Origin: Clostridium chrysemydis
Lineage (GTDB): Bacteria; Bacillota; Clostridia; Clostridiales; Clostridiaceae
Direction: 5' to 3'
Length of the DNA stretch: 64,000 nucleotides
Assembly (NCBI RefSeq): GCF_015234215.1
Contig: NZ_JADEKP010000001.1
Span: forward strand, 186,001 to 250,000
The notes under the pieces are model-generated. The model saw nothing but the letters and a program-made list of their open reading frames with translations. It was not told the DNA's origin and did no database searches. The translations under genes and the position numbers were made by a program. Within the stretch, counting starts at the first letter, position 1. Each line of letters begins with the position of its first letter. Below are positions 28,081 through 36,805 of the stretch, in pieces.

Positions 28081-28692
28081 ATGAAAAGATATGGGATTAT
28101 AGGTGGAACTTTTGATCCTATTCATTTTGCACATCTTTATATAGCATATGAAGCTAAAGAAAAATTATCGTTAGATAAGATTATATTTATGCCAAATGGA
28201 AGCCCTCCGCATAAGCGTAATAAACGTGTTACGGAGGCTTCATTAAGGTATAAGATGGTTTTAGAAGCTATTAAAGGTTATGAAGGATTTGAAGTGTCTG
28301 ATTTTGAAATACTTAAAGAGGGTCTAAGTTATACTTATCAAACATTAGAATACTTAAAGAAAAAATATATAGATGCAGAATTATTTTTTATAACAGGTGC
28401 AGATTGTTTAATAAACCTTGATAAATGGGTAAGGGTTGATAGAATTTTAAATTCAGCAAAACTAGTAGTTTTTGATAGGCCTGGGTTTAGAGAAAAAGAT
28501 TTAATAGAAGAAAAAAGATTTGTAGAAAATAAATACGATAAACAAATAACATTTTTAAATTTAAAAGATTTAGATATATCTTCAACAGATATTAGAAAAA
28601 GAATAAAAGAAGGTAAGAGGGTAGATTTCTTTTTACCAGAAGAAGTAAATAATATAATAGAAAAAAATAAACTCTACAAAAAGGAAATTTAA
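28081..28692 (+). CDS. nadD: Nicotinate-nucleotide adenylyltransferase
   Basis: NadD makes deamido-NAD from nicotinate mononucleotide and ATP. The 203-residue product has the nucleotidyltransferase signature GGTFDPIHFAHL near the N-terminus, MPNGSPPHK, the substrate segment FITGADCLINLDKW, and the ISSTDIRKRI motif that binds ATP phosphates. Length is typical. It starts four bases after yhbY and is followed four bases later by yqeK, so the three are translated from one message. Confidence 0.96.
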   Translation: MKRYGIIGGTFDPIHFAHLYIAYEAKEKLSLDKIIFMPNGSPPHKRNKRVTEASLRYKMVLEAIKGYEGFEVSDFEILKEGLSYTYQTLEYLKKKYIDAELFFITGADCLINLDKWVRVDRILNSAKLVVFDRPGFREKDLIEEKRFVENKYDKQITFLNLKDLDISSTDIRKRIKEGKRVDFFLPEEVNNIIEKNKLYKKEI

Positions 28693-28695
28693 ATT

Positions 28696-29259
28696 ATGAA
28701 CTATGAAATAATATATAATTATCTTAAAGAAAACTTAGAGGATAAGAGATTTATACACACAATGGGTGTAGTATCAACAGCTAAAAAGTTAGCAAATCTA
28801 TATGGAGTGGATGAAAAACGTGCAGAAATAGCTGCATTATGCCATGATATTTGCAAAAATTTAAGTAATGAAGAATTATTAGAGATATTTAAAAATAATA
28901 ATATAGAGTTATCAATAAGTGAGAAAAATACACAAACACTTTGGCATAGTATAGCAGCGCCTATAGTAGCCAAAGAAAAGTTTAATATAAATGACGAAGA
29001 AATATTAGGGGCTATGAGATGGCATACTACAGGAAAACTTAGTATGACAAAACTTGAAAAAATTATTTATATAGCTGATATGATAGAACCATCTAGAAGG
29101 TTTGATGGAGTAGAGGAAATAAGAGAAGCTGTTTTAAAAGATTTAGACTCTGGAGTTTTAATTGGAGTGAATCATACTATAAGATATCTTTTAGATAGAG
29201 GAAATCTTATAGATGAAAATACAATTGCCTTTAGAAATGGTCTTATTTTAAATCTATAA
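28696..29259 (+). CDS. yqeK: YqeK-family HD-domain Ap4A hydrolase
   Basis: The 187-residue protein is an HD phosphohydrolase with metal ligands in RFIHTMGVVS, the HD pair in CHDICK, TLWHSIAAP and DMIEPSR. YqeK proteins split diadenosine tetraphosphate symmetrically into ADP. The gene order nadD-yqeK is near-universal in Firmicutes. RsfS, which often follows yqeK in this operon, is not present in the window. Confidence 0.93.
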   Translation: MNYEIIYNYLKENLEDKRFIHTMGVVSTAKKLANLYGVDEKRAEIAALCHDICKNLSNEELLEIFKNNNIELSISEKNTQTLWHSIAAPIVAKEKFNINDEEILGAMRWHTTGKLSMTKLEKIIYIADMIEPSRRFDGVEEIREAVLKDLDSGVLIGVNHTIRYLLDRGNLIDENTIAFRNGLILNL

Positions 29260-29292
29260 TTATTAGTAAATAGTGATATGGGGTGTTAAATT

Positions 29293-30834
29293 ATGGCGGA
29301 CGATAGAAGAAGAAGACCTGTAGTTAGTTCTGGTAGGCGGATGACTGAAAAAGAAAAAGAAGAATATAGAAAAAGACAAAGAAGAATAGAAAAAAGAAGA
29401 GAAGAGATAGAAAAAGAAGGTAGAAGCAGAAGAACTGTAGATAGTGAGCGTCAAAGAAGAATAAATAAAGAAAAACAAAAGAGAACTCCTAGCGATAGCA
29501 AAGTACCAAACGACGATAGAAGAAGACGGGTAGCTTACGAAACTCAAAGTAATAAAGAGGGCAGAAAGCCTGTAGATAGAAGAGCAATAGAAAAAAATAA
29601 GAAAACTAAAAATAAGCAAAAAAGAAAAAAAATAATTAAAAGAGTAATTATTGGTTTGATTTTAGTTTTAGGTTTATTTATAGGATATACAATTTATAGT
29701 GTTGCAGGTCTTGTCTCTAAAGTAACTGATAATAACATGATAAAACCAAACCCAGTTCCTATGAATAAAACTGTAAATATCCTTCTTTTAGGGTTAGATG
29801 TAGGGGATGTTGACCACCCTGAAATTGAAGCTAATAAAAGAACAGATACAATTATGGTAATAAACTATAATCCTACAACTAAAAAGATGCATGTTGTATC
29901 TATCCCAAGAGATACTATGATAGATATAAACGGGAAGCGTTGGAAAATAAATGCAGCATATCCTATAGGGGGAGATGCAAGGGTTATAGAAGAAGTAGAA
30001 GATCTTTTAGATATCAAAATAAACTATTTAGCTAAAGTAAACTACAAAGGCTTTAGAGAGTTTATAGATGCTATAGGCGGTGTAGATATGTATATAGAAC
30101 ACGATATGCACTACACTGATAAATCTCAAAAGTTAAAAATAGACTTCGATAAAGGAACTACACCTCATTTAGATGGTAAAGATGCAGAAAAGTTCTTTAG
30201 ATGGAGAAAAAATGACGATGGAACAGGTCTTCCAAACGGAGATTTAGATAGAATTAAAAACCAGCATAAGTTTATTGAAGAAGTCGTAAAGAAATGCACT
30301 AGTCCAACTATGATATTTAAAATTCCAAAGGTGTTAGATGTTGTTGGAAATAATATAGAAACAAATATCTCAGGAGATGCATTGTTAAAATATGGTTTTA
30401 AATTTATAGGTTTAAAATCAGGAGATATAATAATGACAACATTAAAAGGAACTCCGCAGATGATAGAAGGTCAATCATATGTAGTAGCAGATAAGAGTGC
30501 TAATTCTGATTTAATAAAAGCTTTAAACTCTTCCTCAACATCTTTAGATAAGGTATCACGTGAAGATGTTAAAGTTAGAATATTAAACGGAACTAAAATA
30601 GGAGGCCTTGCAGCTAGTTATCAATTAGAACTTAATCAAAAGGGATATGAAACTATAACTACAGGTAATGGAGAACTTACAAGTGATACGTATATTATGG
30701 TAAATGATCCTAATATAAAAGATATGATTAAAAAGGATTTACCTAAATTCTCGAATTTCAAAAAATTAGATGAGAGCAAGTATCCAGGCGCAAATATTGT
30801 TATAGTATTAGGTAGCGATGCAAAAACATCTTAG
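29293..30834 (+). CDS. LytR-CpsA-Psr family cell-wall polymer transferase
   Basis: LCP enzymes attach teichoic-acid-like or capsule polymers to peptidoglycan. The 513-residue protein has an unusually long basic cytoplasmic N-terminus (about residues 1-115, rich in Arg, Lys and Glu), one membrane helix (about 116-138), the LCP domain with NKRTDTIMVINYNP and SIPRDTMIDING (catalytic arginines), and a C-terminal LytR_C domain (about 420-510, VKVRILNGTKIGGLA). All key LCP residues are present. It closes the obgE run. The start follows GGGTG. Confidence 0.92.
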   Translation: MADDRRRRPVVSSGRRMTEKEKEEYRKRQRRIEKRREEIEKEGRSRRTVDSERQRRINKEKQKRTPSDSKVPNDDRRRRVAYETQSNKEGRKPVDRRAIEKNKKTKNKQKRKKIIKRVIIGLILVLGLFIGYTIYSVAGLVSKVTDNNMIKPNPVPMNKTVNILLLGLDVGDVDHPEIEANKRTDTIMVINYNPTTKKMHVVSIPRDTMIDINGKRWKINAAYPIGGDARVIEEVEDLLDIKINYLAKVNYKGFREFIDAIGGVDMYIEHDMHYTDKSQKLKIDFDKGTTPHLDGKDAEKFFRWRKNDDGTGLPNGDLDRIKNQHKFIEEVVKKCTSPTMIFKIPKVLDVVGNNIETNISGDALLKYGFKFIGLKSGDIIMTTLKGTPQMIEGQSYVVADKSANSDLIKALNSSSTSLDKVSREDVKVRILNGTKIGGLAASYQLELNQKGYETITTGNGELTSDTYIMVNDPNIKDMIKKDLPKFSNFKKLDESKYPGANIVIVLGSDAKTS

Positions 30835-30860
30835 AGGTATAAAAATCATAGGAGGAAAAG

Positions 30861-31781
30861 GTGAAAATGAGTGCTTTAGAAGAAAAAGTTTTAGATAAAT
30901 ATGATGGATTTGTAATAAGGGATTTTTTAAAAGAAGAATTAGAATTATCTTCTAGACTTATAAAAAAGGCTGCTATAGAAAAGAGAATCTTAATTAATGA
31001 CGAGGCAGTAAGGATGAGAGCTAAAGTACACTCTGGTGATACTGTTAAAGTTATATTAGAAAGAGACGAAAGCCAAGATATAATACCTGAGGATATAGAG
31101 TTAGATATAGTATTTGAAAATAGTGATATTTTAGTTTTAAATAAAAAACCTTTTATGGTTGTTCACCCAACTAGAAACCACCAAATCGGAACTTTATCAA
31201 ATGGAGTTACAGGATATTTTAAAAAAACTAATCAAAATTGTATAGTAAGGCTTGTAAATAGATTAGATATGAATACTTCAGGCTTAATAATTATAGGTAA
31301 AAATCAATATGCTCATATGTATCTTTCAAAAGAGATGGAGAAAAACGCTATATACAAAAAATATATAGCTATAGTCCACGGAAATATAAAAGAAAAATCA
31401 GGAACTATTGATAGACCTATATATAGACCTTTTGACGAGCTTGGAATTCCAAAGCTAAGAAGAGTAGTAGATAAGAGAGGTCAAAGAAGTATAACTCATT
31501 ATAAGGTCTTAGAGAGCTATGAAGGTTTTGACGTAGTGGAATGTATATTAGAAACTGGAAGAACCCATCAAATAAGGGTTCATTTAAGTAGCCTAGGACA
31601 TCCTATATATGGTGACTTTTTATATGGAGAAGGAGATAATGAAGTAGACCTTATAGAAAGGCAAGCGCTTCATGCTTACTCTTTAAAATTCAAAGACCCA
31701 AAAACTAAGGAATTTATAGAGTTAAGTTCAGAAATTCCAAAAGATATGATAGATTTAAAAGAAAAATTAATCAATAAATAA
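30861..31781 (+). CDS. RluA/RluD-family 23S rRNA pseudouridine synthase
   Basis: The 306-residue protein has an N-terminal S4 RNA-binding domain (about residues 15-70, FLKEELELSSRLIKKAAIEKRILIN) and a pseudouridine synthase domain with the catalytic motif VNRLDMNTSGLIIIGK (Asp in RLD) and GRTHQIRVHLSSLGHPIYGD. The family isomerises uridines in 23S rRNA; the exact target is not readable. GTG 30861 lies five bases after GGAGG; ATG 30867 is an alternative. A terminator ends the unit. Confidence 0.93.
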   Translation: MKMSALEEKVLDKYDGFVIRDFLKEELELSSRLIKKAAIEKRILINDEAVRMRAKVHSGDTVKVILERDESQDIIPEDIELDIVFENSDILVLNKKPFMVVHPTRNHQIGTLSNGVTGYFKKTNQNCIVRLVNRLDMNTSGLIIIGKNQYAHMYLSKEMEKNAIYKKYIAIVHGNIKEKSGTIDRPIYRPFDELGIPKLRRVVDKRGQRSITHYKVLESYEGFDVVECILETGRTHQIRVHLSSLGHPIYGDFLYGEGDNEVDLIERQALHAYSLKFKDPKTKEFIELSSEIPKDMIDLKEKLINK

Positions 31782-31782
31782 T

Positions 31783-31815
31783 AAAAACATCTAAGAGAAA
31801 TCTTAGGTGTTTTTA
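31783..31815 (+). terminator. Intrinsic terminator after the pseudouridine synthase gene
   Basis: AAAAACATCTAAGA pairs with TCTTAGGTGTTTTT (one G-U pair) over a GAAA loop. Confidence 0.9.
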
Positions 31816-31864
31816 TTTATATTATTTGGTAAAAATATGGTAAAATAAAGGTGGGGGTGGAGTT

Positions 31865-32866
31865 ATGAAAAGAAAGGGAATTATAGGAATATTAATATTA
31901 AGCAGTATGATTTTTGTAGGGTGTGTAAATTCTAAAGAAATTAAGGGGATAGATTCATTATTAGAAAAAGATAAGTATTTTTTATTTGATAGTGAAGGTG
32001 ATAAATATGCATATGTAGACTATAAAGATAACAATTTATACTTATACGAAGAATCAAAAAAACAAACTTCTCTTATAAAAGAAGTTAAAAGTGATGATTA
32101 TATTATAGGAAACGCTGATATCTTTGGAGATAATATTGCAGTAGTTGAATCCTTAAAATGGGATAGAAAAGAAAATAACGAAGATGAAGATAGAAATGCA
32201 GTATATATAGATAATATAGGGGAAATAAAGGATTCAAAACCTAGAGTAACTTCAAAAGATGATAATTCTTATGTGTATCTTACATCTTTTAAAAAGGATG
32301 TAGTATTTGGTATAAGTGAAGAGGAAAAGTCTAAGATTTATTATTACAAAGATAAGGATCTAAAAGAAATATTAAATTTAGATAATAGTATTACAAATTT
32401 AAGTTTAGAAGGTAGCACTTTAGTTTTTGAAAACGATATTAAAAAGGATGAAGAATTTAAAGCCTTTATTTTAAAAGATATTAAAGATAAGAATAAAATA
32501 GAAGAATTTAAACATAACTTAAAAGAGCCAAAGATTTATAAAGATAACATATATGGAATACAAGATAATGCTTTAGTTAGGTATAATATAGAAAATAGTG
32601 AAATAAAGGAAGTACTTAATTTGAAAGAATATAATCTAAGTGACAGTTTAGGAATAACTTTAAAAGATAATTTCTTAGTAATTTACTCACGTAGTTCTGA
32701 AAAGGGAAAAGAAACAAATGATATTTATATAAATTTAGATAATTTAAAAGTAACTAAATTAGATTCAAAATATAGAGTTAGAAATGTAATAGATAAAGGC
32801 TTAGTTTTAGAAGAAAATGATAAGGATCTTAATTTAATAAAATTGAAATTTGAAGATTTTAAATAA
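31865..32866 (+). CDS. Lipoprotein with possible beta-propeller fold, unknown function
   Basis: The 333-residue protein starts MKRKG, a hydrophobic core and a lipobox ending in VGC (Cys20), so it is predicted to be lipid-anchored on the outer face of the membrane. The mature part has repeated segments of the kind DNNLYLYEESKK, DKDLKEILNLDN and DNALVRYNIENSEIKEVLN, which suggest a beta-propeller of the DUF5050/TolB sort. No catalytic residues are recognisable. It is monocistronic, between two terminators. Start follows GGTGGGGGTGG. Confidence 0.75.
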   Translation: MKRKGIIGILILSSMIFVGCVNSKEIKGIDSLLEKDKYFLFDSEGDKYAYVDYKDNNLYLYEESKKQTSLIKEVKSDDYIIGNADIFGDNIAVVESLKWDRKENNEDEDRNAVYIDNIGEIKDSKPRVTSKDDNSYVYLTSFKKDVVFGISEEEKSKIYYYKDKDLKEILNLDNSITNLSLEGSTLVFENDIKKDEEFKAFILKDIKDKNKIEEFKHNLKEPKIYKDNIYGIQDNALVRYNIENSEIKEVLNLKEYNLSDSLGITLKDNFLVIYSRSSEKGKETNDIYINLDNLKVTKLDSKYRVRNVIDKGLVLEENDKDLNLIKLKFEDFK

Positions 32867-32870
32867 AAGT

Positions 32871-32903
32871 AAAAGATTACGTAAAATATACGTAGTCTTT
32901 TTC
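32871..32903 (+). terminator. Intrinsic terminator after the lipoprotein gene
   Basis: AAAAGATTACGTA pairs with TACGTAGTCTTTT over a short loop, followed by T. Confidence 0.88.
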
Positions 32904-32959
32904 TTATTTTACATATTAAGGTATAATAAGTCTTGTGATTAATTTTTGGAGGAATACTA

Positions 32960-34531
32960 ATGAATAAGAATAAAGGATTTTTTAAAGTCGGATTTTTTCT
33001 GATGTTTTTTACCCTTTTAAGTAAAGCAACAGGATTTTTTAGAGAACAACTTTTAGCACTAAAGTTTGGGACAAGTTATAAAGCTGATGCGTATGTCGTT
33101 GCAACAACAATACCTCTTGTAATATTTACTTGTTTAATAATAGCTGTTACTACTTGCTTTATCCCTGTTTATAATAAGGTAAAACTAGAAGAAGGGGAAG
33201 ATGAAGCTTTAAAGTTTACAAATAACGTTATAACTGTTCTTACTGTATTTTCAATTTTAAGTACTGTATTTATATTAGTATTTACAAAACCTATTATAAA
33301 AACCATTGCAAGTGGGTTTACGGGGGAGGTATTAGACCTTTCTATAGATTTAGTTAGGATAATGTCATTTATGACTGTGTTTATAGCATTATCTTTAATA
33401 TATGCGTCGTATCTTCAATCAAATGAGAAGTATGCAATTACAGCGGCAAACAATATAATTTCAAACCTTTTAGTAATGGGAGCTTTTATGTTTAGTAATG
33501 TAATTGGAATAAAAGGTGTGGCGATAGTAGCTACTGTTGGAGCTTCAACTCAAGCTTTAATTCAATATCCCTCTATGAAAAAATTGAAATATAGATACAA
33601 ATTTATATTTAATTTAAAAGATAAAAGGTTTAGGTATATGATGAGGCTTGTCTTACCAGTTCTTGTAGGGACTGCTGTAGTTCAAATTAACACTTTGATA
33701 GATAGAACCTTAGCATCAGGATTAAAGGTAGGAAGCGTATCTGCTTTGAATTATTCAAATAAATTAAACCTTTTTGTTTTTAGCGTAGTATCTGTAGCTA
33801 TAACAACTGTTATATTTCCAAAGTTATCAAAGCTTTCTGCTAGTAATGAAACTGAAATGTTTGAAGAGTTATCGTTTAATTCATTAAATTTAATAGGGGT
33901 TATAACTATACCTATTTTAGTTTTTGTTATGTTTTTTGCAGAGGATATAGTAGTTTGCTTATTTGGTTATAAAAACTTTGGTGACTCTGCTATAAATATG
34001 ACTACATCCGCACTTCTTTGTTATTCTGTAGGGATGATTTTTATGGGATATAGGGATGTTTTAAATAAAATATTTTATTCTAAAGGTAACACTAAAACGC
34101 CTATGTATAATAGTATAATTGCGACAGTGATTAATATAATATTAAATTTAATATTAGTTAGGTTTATGGGGCATAATGGACTGGCCCTAGCGTCATCTAT
34201 ATCCTTAATTATAACAACGTTTATACTTATATATAACTTGAAAAATATATTTAATAACTTTAGAATAAAAGATATAGCTAAAAATATGGGTAAACTTTTA
34301 GTAATATCCTTAGTTATGGGTATCTTTGCTATAGGCTTAAAACTTTTATTTAGTCATATTCTAGGATTTAAAAGTGCATCTTTAAAGATGATGAACTTAG
34401 GATTTACTTTTAACTTCTTGTATATGGGAATGCTTTTTATGTCTTGCGTTATAGTCTATATAGCTTTATGTTATATTTTTAAAGTTAAAGAAGTTAGAAA
34501 TATAATTAATTTATTAAAAGAAAAAAGGTAG
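32960..34531 (+). CDS. murJ: Lipid II flippase MurJ
   Basis: MurJ moves lipid II across the membrane for peptidoglycan synthesis. The 523-residue protein has about 14 membrane helices and the family opening LLSKATGFFREQLLALKFGTSYKADAY, with arginine and lysine residues that line the central cavity (GFFRE, KADAY). RVLPVLVGTAVVQINTLIDRTLA-like sequence marks the second half. MATE-type SpoVB is a related alternative, but the N-terminal signature favours MurJ. It lies outside any clear operon and ends against the convergent efflux gene. Confidence 0.9.
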   Translation: MNKNKGFFKVGFFLMFFTLLSKATGFFREQLLALKFGTSYKADAYVVATTIPLVIFTCLIIAVTTCFIPVYNKVKLEEGEDEALKFTNNVITVLTVFSILSTVFILVFTKPIIKTIASGFTGEVLDLSIDLVRIMSFMTVFIALSLIYASYLQSNEKYAITAANNIISNLLVMGAFMFSNVIGIKGVAIVATVGASTQALIQYPSMKKLKYRYKFIFNLKDKRFRYMMRLVLPVLVGTAVVQINTLIDRTLASGLKVGSVSALNYSNKLNLFVFSVVSVAITTVIFPKLSKLSASNETEMFEELSFNSLNLIGVITIPILVFVMFFAEDIVVCLFGYKNFGDSAINMTTSALLCYSVGMIFMGYRDVLNKIFYSKGNTKTPMYNSIIATVINIILNLILVRFMGHNGLALASSISLIITTFILIYNLKNIFNNFRIKDIAKNMGKLLVISLVMGIFAIGLKLLFSHILGFKSASLKMMNLGFTFNFLYMGMLFMSCVIVYIALCYIFKVKEVRNIINLLKEKR

Positions 34532-34556
34532 TAGCTAAAATTAGCTATTACCTTTT
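34523..34556. terminator. Bidirectional terminator spanning two stop codons
   Basis: AAAAGGTAGTAGCTA (34523-34537) pairs with TAGCTATTACCTTTT (34542-34556). The left arm includes the murJ stop codon and the loop-proximal part includes the stop of the minus-strand permease. Confidence 0.9.
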
Positions 34557-35953
34557 AATTCGTTTTTAGGTCTTTTTTTAATTACAAAGAATGCAATTAT
34601 TAATGCTATAAAGCAGAAAATTGAAGCAACTAAAAATGATTCATTCATTCCGTGAATCTCACTAAGTATAGGATTTTTGATCCCTGAATTAGAAGACACT
34701 GTTGTCATTATAGTAACTAAAATTGCACTTCCAATAGAGCCTGCAACTTGTCTTAAAGTATTATTAATTGCTGTACCGTGAGGTATTAATGAATTATCTA
34801 ATGAATTAAGACCATCTGTTGTTATTGGCATCATAAACATAGATAAGCCAAACAATCTAAGAGAATAGATAGCTGTTATTTCATGAACAGATGTAGTAGC
34901 TGTTAGTCTTGATAACATAAAGCTACCTATAGTTAAAAGGGATATACCAATAAGTGATAGACCTCTTGCACCTATCTTATCATATATTTTACCTGTTATT
35001 GGGCTCATAACACCCATAATTATTGCACCAGGCATAAGGGTAAGTCCTGAATCAAGGGCTGAAAACCCTCTAGCCATTTGTAGGTACATAGGTAAAATAA
35101 GTTCTGCTGAAACAAACCCAGTAAATACTATCATTACAACTAAAGTAGAGTAAGTAAAAGTTTTGCTTTTAAAGACATTTAAGTTAAGCATAGGCTCTTT
35201 TGATTTAAGTTGTTTTCTTGTAAATAATACTAAAGAAATTATACCTATAATTATAGGTAGATAAACAAATGGAGATAAAAATCCTTTGTTACCAGCTTCA
35301 CTAAATCCGTATAATAAGCCACCAAATCCAAGACTTGAAGTTATAATTGAAGTTATATCTATTTTTACTTCTTTAGTTTCGGTTACATTTTTTAATAGGA
35401 AGTAAGCTAAAACTAAATCAAGTACTGCTATTGGTATTACTAAGTGGAATAGATATCTCCAAGGCAGTTTATCTACGATTAGACCAGCTAAAGTAGGGCC
35501 TATAGCAGGTGCAAATGCAATTATAATTCCGATTACCCCCATAGCAACACCACGTTTATCTTTAGGGAATATAATTAAAAATACTGTTTGTGATAAAGGA
35601 AGCATTATACCTGCACCGGAAGCTTGAAGTATTCTTGCAATTAATAACGAATTAAATGATGTTGATATTGAACCTAGCAAAGTTCCGATTGTAAAAAGTC
35701 CCATAGCTATAAAGAAAAGCTTTCTTGTTGTGAACTTTTCTATAAGCATAGCGCATGCTGGAATCATAATTCCGTTTACAAGCATATAAGCAGTGGTTAG
35801 CCACTGGCCTGTTGTTGGAGTTATCTTAAGGTCTTTCATAATAGTAGGCAGAGCAGTGGTTAATAATGTACTATTTAGATAGCAGACTATAGAACCAAGC
35901 AAAAAGACACTAGCTATTAGAAAGACATTATATTTTTTTGTGGTTTTTTCCAT
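34541..35953 (-). CDS. DHA2/EmrB-type MFS drug efflux permease
   Basis: The 470-residue permease has about 14 membrane helices, as in the DHA2 family of proton-driven multidrug exporters. Landmarks are LNSTLLTTALPTIMKDL in helix 1, QWLTTAYMLVNGIMIPA, the motif-A-like KFTTRKLFF and the motif C-like GVIGIIIAFAPAIGPTLAGLI antiporter segment. The ATG is preceded by a GAGGTGATT site. There is no TetR or MarR gene beside it, so regulation is not visible. The substrate cannot be read from sequence. Confidence 0.92.
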   Translation of the reverse strand: MEKTTKKYNVFLIASVFLLGSIVCYLNSTLLTTALPTIMKDLKITPTTGQWLTTAYMLVNGIMIPACAMLIEKFTTRKLFFIAMGLFTIGTLLGSISTSFNSLLIARILQASGAGIMLPLSQTVFLIIFPKDKRGVAMGVIGIIIAFAPAIGPTLAGLIVDKLPWRYLFHLVIPIAVLDLVLAYFLLKNVTETKEVKIDITSIITSSLGFGGLLYGFSEAGNKGFLSPFVYLPIIIGIISLVLFTRKQLKSKEPMLNLNVFKSKTFTYSTLVVMIVFTGFVSAELILPMYLQMARGFSALDSGLTLMPGAIIMGVMSPITGKIYDKIGARGLSLIGISLLTIGSFMLSRLTATTSVHEITAIYSLRLFGLSMFMMPITTDGLNSLDNSLIPHGTAINNTLRQVAGSIGSAILVTIMTTVSSNSGIKNPILSEIHGMNESFLVASIFCFIALIIAFFVIKKRPKNELKGNS

Positions 35954-36059
35954 AGCGAATCACCTCATAATTATTTAGTTTTATGATAAGTATAGTATTG
36001 AAATATAGAGCCTAAATGTATATATTGTTAATTAAGAATAAAAAATAGGAGCTGTTAGG

Positions 36060-36413
36060 ATGGATTTAATTAAAGTTTATACAGAGTATAACAACATAAA
36101 TAATGAACTTATAAAATATGGTGAAGAAATAATAAATAGTGATTTCAATGATTTTAATGATGATATAAAAAATAAGCTATTATTTTTTAATGAAAGATTT
36201 GGTTTAGTAAAAATAAAATCAGATGGTTTATTAGAAAATCCAGAAAATGAAGAAAATATTAGAGATTTAAAATATTTAATTGTAGATGGATTATTTTTTA
36301 CTTTAGATTTAATTAATTTTTATAATTTAGGGGAATGGGCTAGATTTAAAATGAGAGTTACAAACTACATAGAAAAGAAAAAGAGAGCGGATCTTTTAAA
36401 AAGTATGCAATAG
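36060..36413 (+). CDS. Hypothetical protein, 117 residues
   Basis: The product is acidic and Asn-rich, predicted helical, with no signal peptide, no cysteine and no known motif; a LYILVDGLFFTLDLINFYN-like central stretch is hydrophobic but too polar for a firm membrane call. A fair ribosome site (AATAGGAGC) precedes the ATG. It lies divergent from the efflux gene and is closed by a terminator at 36466-36497. I do not recognise the family. Confidence 0.6.
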   Translation: MDLIKVYTEYNNINNELIKYGEEIINSDFNDFNDDIKNKLLFFNERFGLVKIKSDGLLENPENEENIRDLKYLIVDGLFFTLDLINFYNLGEWARFKMRVTNYIEKKKRADLLKSMQ

Positions 36414-36465
36414 GACAAGAAATTACAAAAATATGCATAAATATATCAATAAAGAACCATTAAGG

Positions 36466-36497
36466 GAAAAATCTATTAAAATAGGAATAGATTTTTA
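36466..36497 (+). terminator. Intrinsic terminator after the 117-residue gene
   Basis: AAAAATCTATT (36467-36477) pairs perfectly with AATAGATTTTT (36486-36496). Confidence 0.85.
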
Positions 36498-36545
36498 TCT
36501 TTTTAATTTCATTTTCTGTAATTTGTGAGTCTTTAATTAGACTAG

Positions 36546-36641
36546 ATATATTGAAAACTCTTTTCAGTGGTACGCTATTATAAATTATAATTATAATTAC
36601 CTCGTTTTAAATTGTATTACTTTAAGGAGCTTTCAATATAT
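36546..36641. repeat. Long inverted repeat in the gap before reverse rubrerythrin
   Basis: The 392-base gap 36414-36805 holds no gene I can support. Besides a terminator and the rubrerythrin promoter it contains a 15-base inverted repeat: ATATATTGAAAACTC (36546-36560) and GAGCTTTCAATATAT (36627-36641), 14 of 15 paired, around 66 bases that include a further GGTA/TACC pair. A T-run follows the right arm. It could be a structured RNA, an old terminator with an insert, or a small element remnant. Confidence 0.4.
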
Positions 36642-36683
36642 TACATTTTTTAGATGGATGAAAATTTTTTTTATAAAAAAGTG

Positions 36684-36712
36684 TTTACAATGGATAATAA
36701 TTATTATATAAT
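36684..36712 (+). promoter_or_regulatory. Reverse rubrerythrin promoter with central palindrome
   Basis: TTTACA (36684-36689) and TATAAT (36707-36712) are separated by exactly 17 bases. The spacer contains the perfect 14-base palindrome ATAATAATTATTAT (36694-36707). Its AT-rich dyad form and position match a PerR-type peroxide-response operator, and clostridial reverse rubrerythrins are known PerR targets. Leader length to the ATG is about 90 bases. Confidence 0.65.
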
Positions 36713-36805
36713 AAAAAATGTAGAGAGAAACAAAACCTCTACAAGATAATAAAGTAATTAATAAATATCAAATATAAATGTGTTATAAGAAGAGGAGAGA
36801 TTATT

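Noticed and set aside
36414-36805. tRNA or other known RNA gene in the long gap
   Set aside because: No cloverleaf, CCA end or T-loop motif was seen; only the inverted repeat, a terminator and a promoter.
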